From Candidatus Methanoperedens sp. (GTDB lineage: Archaea; Halobacteriota; Methanosarcinia; Methanosarcinales; Methanoperedenaceae), in contig JAHFCV010000116.1 in assembly GCA_023249275.1 (NCBI GenBank), positions 1 to 7,770 of the forward strand: a stretch of 7,770 nucleotides of DNA. The letters are read 5' to 3'. The translations under genes and the position numbers were made by a program. How positions within the stretch are numbered: the stretch's first letter is position 1; each line of letters begins with the position of its first letter. Positions 1 to 5,331 of the stretch are shown in pieces. The notes beneath the pieces were generated by a model. It worked only from the letters and a program-made list of their open reading frames with translations, did not search any database and had not been told where the DNA came from.

Positions 1-304
1 TATAGCGTTCGATAAGCCCTTCTGTCGCATGGGAAAAAGGACCATGTCCGATATCATGAAGCAATGCAGCCGCCAGCAATTCATTGCGCTGGGGTTCATC
101 CACCTGTTTAACCATCTGCCTGGCAAGGTGATAAACGCCCAGTGAATGCTCAAATCGCGTGTGGTTTGCTCCGGGATAAACAAGATTGGAAAAACCAAGT
201 TGTCTTATTCTTCGGAGTCTCTGGACATGCGGTGTTTCGACAAGTGCCAGCGCAAGGTCATCAAGCTCAATATAATCATGTATGGGGTCGCGGATTACTT
301 TCAT
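1..304 (-). CDS. HD-domain phosphohydrolase (dNTPase-like, COG1078 type), N-terminal part
   Basis: Translation from the ATG at 304-302 gives 101 residues before the window edge, so the C-terminal part is missing. The sequence shows the hallmarks of the HD superfamily group related to dGTPase and SAMHD1. It opens with IRDPIHDYIELDD, and VQRLRRIRQLG follows at residues 27-37. A metal-ligand histidine sits in TRFEHSLGVYHLA (H53), and the core is LLHDIGHGPFSHATE with the HD pair at H83-D84 and a further histidine at 92. Members of this family are soluble metal-dependent phosphohydrolases; several cleave dNTPs to nucleoside and triphosphate. The exact substrate here cannot be read from the fragment. 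The gene starts 10 bases after the vapC stop on the same strand, so the two are probably co-transcribed. There is no clear Shine-Dalgarno sequence, only an A/T-rich leader. The family call is firm; the substrate is not. Confidence 0.9.
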   Translation of the reverse strand, partial: MKVIRDPIHDYIELDDLALALVETPHVQRLRRIRQLGFSNLVYPGANHTRFEHSLGVYHLARQMVKQVDEPQRNELLAAALLHDIGHGPFSHATEGLIERY

Positions 305-314
305 AATATTTATT

Positions 315-755
315 TTATTTTTTAGTTTCGAATGGATTAGTGACCTTCAGCCACGGAATCTTATCAAAGTCACTATCTTCCGTGTAAATGTTGAACACCT
401 TGTTTTCCTTCATCGTCGCCGCAAGCAATGCATCCCAGTAGTGAATATCATATTTTGTGCAAATATCAATCGCAGAAGCAATAGTATGACCGTTTATGTT
501 AAGAACATGCCAGCCCTGAAAATCTATTATTAGTTCTATGAACCTTTTTGCTATCGTTTCAGGTATTGGATGCTGGATTTTTTTTGTAACCACTACATAA
601 AACTCAGACAGGTTCTGGACAGATACGGCATATTTCCGTTTTCCTTTCCAGCACTCGGCTGTCATGTCATTACAGATTCTTTTCTTCTCAGGCTCGCTCT
701 CGTCAAAGACATAGCTCAGTAAATTTGAGTCAATCAGTGATAGTTCATCGCTCAT
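315..755 (-). CDS. vapC: PIN-domain ribonuclease toxin, VapC type
   Basis: The 146-residue protein is a single PIN domain. The acidic residues that hold the catalytic metal are visible: D9 in LIDSNLLSYVF, E51 in VQNLSEFYVVV, D108 in IHYWDALLAA, and D127/D131 in YTEDSDFDKI. The spacing and length match VapC toxins, which are Mg-dependent endoribonucleases that cut tRNA, rRNA or mRNA; the target here is unknown. A ribbon-helix-helix-like antitoxin gene lies upstream on the same strand, which supports a toxin-antitoxin pair. In such pairs the genes normally touch or overlap. Here they are 168 bases apart, and the spacer is packed with hairpins. The ATG at 755-753 is itself inside one stem, with no accessible Shine-Dalgarno sequence, so translation may be restricted or coupled to upstream reading. 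A regulated RNase without toxin function is possible but less likely given the partner gene. Confidence 0.85.
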   Translation of the reverse strand: MSDELSLIDSNLLSYVFDESEPEKKRICNDMTAECWKGKRKYAVSVQNLSEFYVVVTKKIQHPIPETIAKRFIELIIDFQGWHVLNINGHTIASAIDICTKYDIHYWDALLAATMKENKVFNIYTEDSDFDKIPWLKVTNPFETKK

Positions 756-834
756 AAAGGGTTACGCCCCTTTATGCCGTCCCGAGTCACGCCTCGGGAG
801 GGCGTGTTCGGGTATGGTTCCACCATACCCGTCG

Positions 835-859
835 TTTGATAAAACTTTCCTAAAGTTTT
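835..859. repeat. Direct repeat copy A, 25 bp, of the vapB 3' end
   Basis: Positions 835-859 match 909-933 with a single difference (C at 850, T at 924), a spacing of 74 bases. The unit itself is palindromic and forms hairpins four and seven of the array. Copy B contains the vapB stop codon and its last codons, so copy A looks like a duplicated vapB tail that no longer codes for it. This suggests that the spacer grew by insertion or duplication at the vapB 3' end. Confidence 0.8.
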
Positions 860-908
860 ACGTATGGCGAAGCCATACGTGTGCGCGGTGTAAACTGACG
901 CAACAGTT

Positions 909-933
909 TTTGATAAAACTTTCTTAAAGTTTT
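909..933. repeat. Direct repeat copy B, 25 bp, spanning the vapB stop codon
   Basis: This is the partner of the copy at 835-859, with 24 of 25 bases identical. On the minus strand it holds the last vapB codons and the TAA stop (926-924) in the middle of a perfect 8 bp stem with a three-base loop. A stem over the stop codon could act as a weak terminator or processing site, but that is inference. Confidence 0.8.
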
Positions 934-1166
934 TCATAAAGCTCGCTTCTGTCTTTATACAATCTTTTGCCGAACTTGAAGCCCTGCTCAAGCATATTTA
1001 AAGCTTCTTCCGCAATTTTTTCCTGTTTTTTTTCATATATCCATTTTTGCATCGCTTCGGTGATTGCTTCTCCAAGAGAGCCTTTTTTAGTTCCGTGAAC
1101 GGCGCTGACAATCCTTCTAAATTCTTTTTCTATATCGTTTTTGACGTTCACCGTAATTGTTCCCAT
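924..1166 (-). CDS. vapB: Ribbon-helix-helix-like antitoxin, VapB type
   Basis: The protein has 80 residues. The short N-terminal strand GTITVNVKNDIEKEF is followed by a helical segment with the KGSLGEAITEAMQKWI pattern (about residues 28-43), as in archaeal VapB-type ribbon-helix-helix antitoxins. The C-terminal half is charged and ends in GFKFGKRLYKDRSELYEKL, the part that normally wraps the toxin. Such proteins bind their own promoter as dimers and block the PIN nuclease encoded downstream. A TATA-like box ends 25 bases before the ATG, so the mRNA may be nearly leaderless and the gene may be self-repressed. The stop codon is buried in the first hairpin of the spacer as transcribed. The family assignment rests on pattern and context rather than on a strong signature, so another DNA-binding fold is not excluded. 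Confidence 0.75.
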   Translation of the reverse strand: MGTITVNVKNDIEKEFRRIVSAVHGTKKGSLGEAITEAMQKWIYEKKQEKIAEEALNMLEQGFKFGKRLYKDRSELYEKL

Positions 1167-1190
1167 ATTTATTACATTTAGATTTTATCC

Positions 1191-1200
1191 ATATTTAAAT
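1191..1200 (-). promoter_or_regulatory. Candidate TATA box for vapBC
   Basis: Read on the minus strand, the box is ATTTAAATAT, preceded by the purine-containing CAGAAC where a BRE would sit. Its centre is about 29 bases upstream of the vapB ATG. That places the start of transcription at or next to the start codon, a layout typical of leaderless archaeal mRNAs. Confidence 0.45.
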
Positions 1201-1290
1201 GTTCTGTATTTGTAATTGGAAGATTTGGAGGAGTTGAATCCTGTTCATTATCGGTCATTTTGGGAACTTTCAACCCGCATTCCATAAATG

Positions 1291-1300
1291 AATATATACT
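1291..1300 (+). promoter_or_regulatory. Candidate TATA box for the nfeD-stomatin-GNAT operon
   Basis: The box AATATATACT is centred about 28 bases before the ATG at 1323. No Shine-Dalgarno sequence precedes that ATG, which agrees with a leaderless mRNA. The 156-base gap at 1167-1322 therefore holds two divergent promoters, this one and the vapBC box. Confidence 0.45.
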
Positions 1301-1322
1301 ATAAAGAACAATCTTAAAGATT

Positions 1323-1760
1323 ATGGAATTGGATATCGGCTGGGTAATGGTAATTATCGGTTTAGGTCTTCTTATCGTGGAAGCAGCGCAACCTGGTTTT
1401 TTCGTGGCTGTTCCTGGAACCACACTCATAGTCCTGGGCGCTGTCACATTGTTAATTCCCGATGTTGCACAGGAGTGGGCTCCGGCGATAATAGTTGTGA
1501 CCGCATTGATTTCCAGTATCATTACCATTACACTCTATCGTAAGATGGCTCCGGGGCAGAAACCACAAACTACAAGTATGGATGTCCTTGAAGGCAAGGA
1601 AGGGACAGTAATTAAAACCGTGCGCCCTGATTCGATTGACGGAAAAGTAAAGATAGACAACCAGATATGGAGCGCAACCGGGGAAAGCGTTATCGGTGAA
1701 GGAAATAAAGTTATTGTTATAAGCTCTGAAGGAGTTCATGTAAAAGTAAAGGAGGCTTAA
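1323..1760 (+). CDS. nfeD: Short NfeD-family membrane protein
   Basis: The 145-residue protein has three hydrophobic segments at about residues 7-22, 25-45 and 54-72. The link between the first two is EAAQPGFFVAVPG, typical of NfeD. A soluble C-terminal domain at about 86-144 has the beta-rich pattern of the NfeD OB fold (LEGKEGTVIKTV, then DGKVKIDNQIWSATGE). NfeD proteins partner with stomatin/SPFH proteins and help organise membrane microdomains. The stomatin gene follows after a single base, which makes the pairing solid. This is the short form: the ClpP-like serine protease domain found in long NfeD proteins such as that of Pyrococcus is absent, so no protease activity is expected. The ATG follows a TATA-like element at leaderless distance and has no Shine-Dalgarno sequence. 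Confidence 0.88.
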   Translation: MELDIGWVMVIIGLGLLIVEAAQPGFFVAVPGTTLIVLGAVTLLIPDVAQEWAPAIIVVTALISSIITITLYRKMAPGQKPQTTSMDVLEGKEGTVIKTVRPDSIDGKVKIDNQIWSATGESVIGEGNKVIVISSEGVHVKVKEA

Positions 1761-1761
1761 A

Positions 1762-2868
1762 ATGGCAGTAGAGATGTTAATTGCGATATTTATCGCCGTG
1801 GCAATATTAATCCTGTTTATTTCAGGGGTTGCGATTATACAACCCTATGAACAGGCTTTATGGATAGTTCTGGGGCAATATAGGAAACGATTAAATCCGG
1901 GTTTTAACTGGGTGTACCCGCTGATAAGCGACGTTGTGCGGCTTGACCTCCGGACGCAGGTACTTGATGTGCCGCGCCAGGAAGTGATTACAAAAGACAA
2001 CTCCCCCACCAATGTTGACGCCATTGTTTATATCAGGGTCGTAGATCCTGGAAAAGCATATTTTGAAGTCGTCAATTATCATGTTGCGGTAGTATCACTT
2101 GCGCAGACTACACTTCGAAGCGTAGTGGGAGATATGGAACTTGATGAGATACTTTATAATCGCGATTTCATAAACACAAAACTCCGTGATATTCTTGACC
2201 ATGCTACTGACGCATGGGGCGTCAAGGTAGAAGCTGTGGAGATAAGGGAAGTCGATCCTGTCGGGACTGTAAAAGCTGCGATGGAAGAGCAGACATCGGC
2301 TGAAAGGAAGCGAAGAGCTGCTATTTTAATTGCAGACGGCCAGAAGAAAGCCGCGATACTTGAGGCTGAAGGCGCAAAGCAGTCAAAGATATTGAATGCA
2401 GAAGGTGCGAGGCAGTCAAAGATATTGGAGGCTGAAGGCGACAGGCTTTCCCAGATATTGAGGGCGCAGGGTGAAGCCCAGGGGCTGCGAATTCTTTCTG
2501 TGGGCGCTGTGCCTCTTGATAAGAAAGCGCTTACCGTCCTTACAATGGACATGATGAAGACAGTCGCAAACGGTCAGGCGACCAAGATTATCTTCCCCAT
2601 GGAAATTTCAAAGATGGTTGAGCAGGCGGCAAAATATCTCGGTGCATCTGATAAAGTACCTGAAGTCGGGTCGCCTGTGGATACTGAAAAGCTCGTGGGG
2701 ACGGCAGATGAAGTACTGGGAAAGATTCCAAGACCGGAGGAACTCAGGGAAGAGCTTCAAAGCATTGAAAAGGAGATGGCTCGTGAGACAGAAGAAAGCC
2801 TGAAACAGGCTGAGAAAATAAAAAGCAAGGAATTAGAACTGGATAAGAAAGTTAGAAAAACAACATAG
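1762..2868 (+). CDS. Stomatin/prohibitin-like SPFH membrane protein (slipin)
   Basis: The protein has 368 residues. An N-terminal hydrophobic anchor (about 5-27) is followed by the SPFH/band-7 domain (about 25-180), with GQYRKRLNPGFNWVYPL, LRTQVLDVPRQEVITKDN, VDAIVYIRV and WGVKVEAVEIREVDP, all typical of stomatins. A long charged alpha-helical region follows (about 178-242). It holds imperfect 11-residue repeats of the form ILxAEGxxQSK, as expected for the coiled coil that drives oligomerisation. A further hydrophobic stretch lies at about 243-262. The C-terminal tail of about 75 residues is highly charged and makes the protein longer than minimal stomatins. These proteins form ring-like scaffolds on the membrane and work with NfeD. 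A strong GGAGG at 1751-1755 precedes the ATG by six bases. Confidence 0.93.
   Translation: MAVEMLIAIFIAVAILILFISGVAIIQPYEQALWIVLGQYRKRLNPGFNWVYPLISDVVRLDLRTQVLDVPRQEVITKDNSPTNVDAIVYIRVVDPGKAYFEVVNYHVAVVSLAQTTLRSVVGDMELDEILYNRDFINTKLRDILDHATDAWGVKVEAVEIREVDPVGTVKAAMEEQTSAERKRRAAILIADGQKKAAILEAEGAKQSKILNAEGARQSKILEAEGDRLSQILRAQGEAQGLRILSVGAVPLDKKALTVLTMDMMKTVANGQATKIIFPMEISKMVEQAAKYLGASDKVPEVGSPVDTEKLVGTADEVLGKIPRPEELREELQSIEKEMARETEESLKQAEKIKSKELELDKKVRKTT
2365..2460 (+). repeat. In-gene 33 bp tandem repeat in the stomatin coiled coil
   Basis: The 16-base string gcagtcaaagatattg occurs at 2379-2394 and 2412-2427, exactly 33 bases apart. Weaker copies flank it, matching the 11-residue ILxAEGxxQSK protein periodicity. 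The DNA identity points to recent or maintained internal duplication, so repeat number may vary among relatives. Confidence 0.7.
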
Positions 2869-3297
2869 ATGGATATCGAGATCAGAAAAGCTACGCAGGC
2901 TGATTTAAAAGATATAAAAACGCTCCTCTCTTTTTATTATCTTGATACAGAAAAAGTAGAGAAAAACCTGCCTGAATTCATAGTGGCAGTGCTGGATGAA
3001 AAGACCGTGGGATGCGCCTGCCTGGATATCGGTGATGTTGTAGAACTTCGGTCTATCGCAGTACTTCCGAGTCATCGCAATAAAGGTATAGGGTCAATAT
3101 TGGTTGATGCTATTTTAAGCCGCGCTGCCGGGCTGGCAGACACGGTTTATCTTCGCACCACCTCGCCTGCCTTTTTTGAGAAAAAAGGGTTCCTGAGGCT
3201 TCCGGACGAAGATAAAAAAGCCGTATGGGATGAGTGTGCGCAGTGCGAAAAGTACGATATTTGCCGACAAACGGTGATGAAGTTCGTTCTAAGATAA
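2869..3297 (+). CDS. GNAT-family N-acetyltransferase, ArgA-like, with C-terminal Cys cluster
   Basis: The 142-residue protein has the GNAT acetyl-CoA binding motif at about residues 58-82: VVELRSIAVLPSHRNKGIGS, with the R-x-x-G-x-G pyrophosphate loop at 70-75. The FFEKKGF motif (102-108) near the end is also standard. The VELRSIAV form resembles the stand-alone N-acetylglutamate synthase-like group (COG1246). The C-terminus carries WDECAQCEKYDICRQ with cysteines at 123, 126 and 132. This is a cysteine cluster seen in part of that group and may bind a metal. The substrate cannot be fixed: arginine-pathway N-acetylation is possible, but no arginine genes are nearby. The ATG directly abuts the stomatin stop codon and has no clear Shine-Dalgarno sequence, so translation is probably coupled to the upstream gene. 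Confidence 0.85.
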   Translation: MDIEIRKATQADLKDIKTLLSFYYLDTEKVEKNLPEFIVAVLDEKTVGCACLDIGDVVELRSIAVLPSHRNKGIGSILVDAILSRAAGLADTVYLRTTSPAFFEKKGFLRLPDEDKKAVWDECAQCEKYDICRQTVMKFVLR

Positions 3298-3300
3298 AAA

Positions 3301-3322
3301 TTTTAATTTTAATGATTAAATA
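3301..3322 (+). terminator. T-rich archaeal terminator candidate after the GNAT gene
   Basis: Three bases after the GNAT stop codon, the + strand enters the T-rich run ttttaatttt (3301-3310), followed by more A/T. There is no stem. Archaeal RNA polymerase stops at such T tracts. The 420-base gap that follows supports the end of a transcript here. Confidence 0.4.
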
Positions 3323-3368
3323 TTATTTATCCGCTTTGTGACCAAAATACCTATGCTTGCATACAGGA

Positions 3369-3378
3369 TATTTATATT
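3369..3378 (+). promoter_or_regulatory. TATA-like element upstream of the small gene remnant
   Basis: The string TATTTATATT fits an archaeal TATA box and lies in an intergenic stretch. It would start transcription near 3400, ahead of the remnant at 3503 and the aIF2-gamma operon. The call is by pattern only. Confidence 0.3.
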
Positions 3379-3663
3379 CGGGGCGCAGCAGAAATCCATC
3401 ACGAATCTGTATTTGGTAATGTTAAAATGGGGAAAACGGGAAAACATAGAGATTTGAATGCTGGTGAGATTAATTCTCTGCTCTTAATTGGAGATGAATA
3501 TAATGAAAGCAAAAGTAGTTTATATCGAACGAAACAAAGCTGATAAAATTAATGACATTCTTGCCGCTGAAAAAGAATTCAAAGGATATGGGAAAAAGAA
3601 GGTGTGACGACAGGCGCATTCGATGTGTGGTCTGAATAGTCCGGAAACTTTTTTGTGAAAGCC

Positions 3664-3672
3664 ATTAAATAC
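3664..3672 (+). promoter_or_regulatory. Candidate TATA box for the aIF2-gamma operon
   Basis: ATTAAATAC, about 45-53 bases before the TTG start, would give a transcript beginning near 3692-3695. That leaves a short leader which still contains the Shine-Dalgarno sequence. It lies inside the downstream half of the broken gene. Confidence 0.35.
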
Positions 3673-3705
3673 AAAGAGCCTAATGTAAGGCATCGTTTCC
3701 GTATT

Positions 3706-3710
3706 GGAGG
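3706..3710 (+). promoter_or_regulatory. Shine-Dalgarno sequence that decides the aIF2-gamma TTG start
   Basis: GGAGG ends six bases before the TTG at 3717-3719. No ATG or GTG lies in frame between this site and the G1 motif of the GTPase. TTG is therefore the supported start, giving a protein beginning MQSVVNIGIVGHVDHG, as expected for the family. Confidence 0.8.
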
Positions 3711-3716
3711 ATTTCA

Positions 3717-4946
3717 TTGCAATCTGTTGTAAATATAGGCATAGTAGGGCATGTTGACCACGGCAAAACCACGCTTGTCAAGGCGCTTTCGGGAGTCTGG
3801 ACTGACAGGCACAGCGAGGAAATAAAAAGAGGAATATCAATCCGGCTCGGCTATGCGGATATAATGCTCAGGAAATGCCCGAACTGCCCTGAACCTGAAG
3901 CATATACCACTAAAGAGGTATGTGAAAAATGCGGGGCAAAGACAGAAGTTCTTCGCCCGATATCATTCGTTGATTCTCCAGGTCATGAAACATTAATGGC
4001 GACCATGCTCTCCGGCGCTGCGCTGATGGACGGCGCCATCCTTGTTATCGGGGCAAACGAGCAATGCCCGCAGCCCCAGACAAAAGAACATCTCATGGCA
4101 TTGAATATCCTTGGGATAAAGAACATCATAATTATCCAGAATAAAATCGACATCGTCCCCAGGGAGAAGGTGCTGGAAAATTACAACCAGATTAAAACCT
4201 TCGTAAAAGGGACTGTGGCTGAGAATGCGCCCATTATTCCTGTTTCAGCACAGCAGAATGCGAATATAGACCTTGTTATCGCAGCTATTGAAGAAAATAT
4301 CCCGACCCCGAAACACGACCTTGACAAACCGCCCCTGATGTTCGTGGCACGATCTTTCGACATTAACAAACCCGGAACAGCTCCGGATAAACTTAAAGGG
4401 GGCGCCATCGGCGGGTCTTTAAATTGCGGCGTCCTGCATCCGGGCGATGAGATAGAGATGCGACCCGGCAGGAAAGTCGAGGCTGGCGGGACGGTCAAAT
4501 GGATACCAATCAAAACTGTAATCACAACATTGCACGCAGGGGACGAAGAGGTAAATGAAGCGGTACCCGGGGGTCTTATCGGCGTAGGCACAAGGCTTGA
4601 TCCCTCTATGACCAAGAGCGATGCGCTTGTGGGTCAGGTTGCAGGTATTCCCGGGTCATTGCCTCCAACTCTTGAGGGTTTTGTAATGGAAACAAAACTT
4701 CTTCCGCGTGTTGTTGGAATAAGCGACGAATCCGCAGTCGAACCGATACATTCCAATGAACCCTTGATGCTGAATATCGGGACTGCCACTACCATTGGTG
4801 TTGTCAAAAGCGCACGGCAGGCAGACGCCGAGGTCAAACTTAAAAGACCGGTATGCGCGGATAAAGGCGCACATATTGCAATCAGCCGCCGCGTCGGTGC
4901 GCGCTGGAGGCTTATCGGCTCAGGCATATTGAAAGAATTTAAATGA
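3717..4946 (+). CDS. eif2g: Translation initiation factor aIF2 subunit gamma (GTPase)
   Basis: The protein has 409 residues, the normal length. The GTPase domain (about 1-200) shows G1 GHVDHGKT (11-18), a switch I region RGISIRLGYAD, and G3 DSPGH (86-90). NKID (142-145) and the SAQ motif (177-179) follow. A zinc knuckle made of C54, C57, C69 and C72 interrupts the G domain, which separates aIF2-gamma from EF-Tu and SelB. Domains II and III follow (about 205-409), with RSFDINKPG, the GGAIGGS segment and the C-terminal KRPVCADKGAHIAISRRV. The factor carries initiator Met-tRNA to the small ribosomal subunit as part of the alpha-beta-gamma heterotrimer. It is the first gene of the operon, and its TGA overlaps the ATG of the PIN gene by four bases. 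The start codon is TTG. Confidence 0.97.
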   Translation: MQSVVNIGIVGHVDHGKTTLVKALSGVWTDRHSEEIKRGISIRLGYADIMLRKCPNCPEPEAYTTKEVCEKCGAKTEVLRPISFVDSPGHETLMATMLSGAALMDGAILVIGANEQCPQPQTKEHLMALNILGIKNIIIIQNKIDIVPREKVLENYNQIKTFVKGTVAENAPIIPVSAQQNANIDLVIAAIEENIPTPKHDLDKPPLMFVARSFDINKPGTAPDKLKGGAIGGSLNCGVLHPGDEIEMRPGRKVEAGGTVKWIPIKTVITTLHAGDEEVNEAVPGGLIGVGTRLDPSMTKSDALVGQVAGIPGSLPPTLEGFVMETKLLPRVVGISDESAVEPIHSNEPLMLNIGTATTIGVVKSARQADAEVKLKRPVCADKGAHIAISRRVGARWRLIGSGILKEFK

Positions 4947-5308
4947 CAAGGAAAGTAATAATTGATACCAATGGTCTAATGATTCCCGGGCAGTTTGGTC
5001 TGGATATTTTTTCTGAGTTAGGGCGTTTGGGTTTTGATTCTTATTTCGTTCCCAGGGCTTCCGTCAGGGAGTTAGAAAAAATTTATACCCAGGGACGTGG
5101 TAAGAACAGGGCTGCCGCCAGGATTGCGCTGTCATTACTGGAACGGTGCACAATAATTGAAAAAAACGGATTTACGGATGATATAATCATGGATTTGGCT
5201 GATAAAAATACGGCTGTTCTAACCAATGACACCGAATTAAAGAAAAGATTATGTAGTAAGGGAGTCACTACTGTGTATCTTCGAGAAAAGACTCGTTTAA
5301 GTATTTAA
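4943..5308 (+). CDS. Fcf1/Utp24-like PIN-domain nuclease
   Basis: The 121-residue protein is one PIN domain. The acidic residues visible are D8 in VIIDTNGLM, E43 in ASVRELEKI, D80 in FTDDIIMDLA, and D96 in AVLTNDTELKKRL. The ending GVTTVYLREKTRLS is typical of the archaeal COG1412 group related to eukaryotic Fcf1/Utp24, an 18S rRNA-processing nuclease. The ATG overlaps the aIF2-gamma stop (ATGA), so translation is coupled. No antitoxin gene is adjacent. Together with its place among translation and transcription genes, this argues for a housekeeping RNA-processing role rather than a toxin. That role is inferred from family and neighbours; the target RNA is unknown. Confidence 0.85.
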   Translation: MTRKVIIDTNGLMIPGQFGLDIFSELGRLGFDSYFVPRASVRELEKIYTQGRGKNRAAARIALSLLERCTIIEKNGFTDDIIMDLADKNTAVLTNDTELKKRLCSKGVTTVYLREKTRLSI

Positions 5309-5331
5309 TAGCTTTTATTAAGAGGATTTAG

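Larger units (their letters stand above)
753..933. repeat. Array of seven inverted repeats (hairpins) between antitoxin and toxin genes
   Basis: Seven inverted repeats read directly from the sequence: 753-761/768-776 (9 bp stem, loop ttacgc); 780-786/793-799 (7 bp, loop tcacgc); 809-818/822-831 (10 bp, loop tcc); 840-848/852-860 (9 bp, loop cct); 860-868/872-880 (9 bp, loop gaa); 892-897/904-909 (6 bp, loop acgcaa); 915-922/926-933 (8 bp, loop ctt). All listed stems are perfect Watson-Crick matches. The first two loops differ by one base. The third and fifth stems share a TATGG/CCATA core. The fourth and seventh are copies of one another. The array fills the space between the vapB stop, which lies inside the last stem, and the vapC start, which lies inside the first. 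It resembles a palindromic insertion or a structured leader for vapC. Function is not known. Confidence 0.85.
3298..3502. other. Non-coding stretch upstream of the gene remnant
   Basis: I see no convincing gene here. The only forward reading frame of note (from 3428) is 37 codons long, has no family signal and no Shine-Dalgarno sequence. The stretch contains the T-rich terminator candidate at its left end and a TATA-like element (3369-3378). No tRNA-like cloverleaf was apparent by eye. Confidence 0.5.
3503..3716 (+). pseudogene. Probable broken small gene: frameshift plus in-frame TAG
   Basis: An ATG at 3503 with GGAG at 3490-3493 opens a 34-codon frame beginning MKAKVVYIERNKADKI and ending in TGA at 3605-3607. 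Adding one base near 3589-3590 would restore a frame that reads on sensibly from KEFKGY through EKEGVTTGAFDVWSE. It then meets a TAG at 3637-3639 and continues SGNFFVKAIKYKEPNV up to the aIF2-gamma start. The protein-like composition on both sides of the shift suggests one ancestral small protein of about 60-70 residues that has lost its frame. I do not recognise the family. The alternatives are a genuine 34-residue protein, or a sequencing deletion combined with UAG read as pyrrolysine in hosts that use it. The good ribosome site argues that the N-terminal part is or recently was translated. Confidence 0.5.

Noticed and set aside
753..933. CRISPR array
   Set aside because: The units differ in sequence, there are no regular spacers, and the pattern is a series of unlike palindromes rather than one repeated unit.
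753..933. Rho-independent terminator series
   Set aside because: The GC-rich stems lack following U tracts on the minus strand, and archaea do not rely on stem-loop terminators.
1178..1528. Minus-strand open frame of 116 codons opposite nfeD, ending in about 35 codons in the divergent intergenic gap
   Set aside because: Most of it is antisense to a clear NfeD gene. The tail beyond the gene overlaps the vapBC TATA candidate and has no ribosome site or family signal.
2154..2552. Minus-strand open frame of 132 codons inside the stomatin gene
   Set aside because: It is antisense to the conserved SPFH and coiled-coil region and mirrors its repeat; there is no independent support.
3428..3541. Forward frame of 37 codons from ATG at 3428
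   Set aside because: It has no Shine-Dalgarno sequence and no recognisable composition or motif, and it overlaps the better-initiated frame at 3503.
3637..3639. Pyrrolysine codon in a functional gene
   Set aside because: A frameshift is also needed to reach this TAG, no pyl genes are in the window and no known Pyl protein family is recognised, so decay is the simpler reading.
4181..4927. Minus-strand open frames inside aIF2-gamma
   Set aside because: They are antisense to a highly conserved GTPase gene with no signals of their own.
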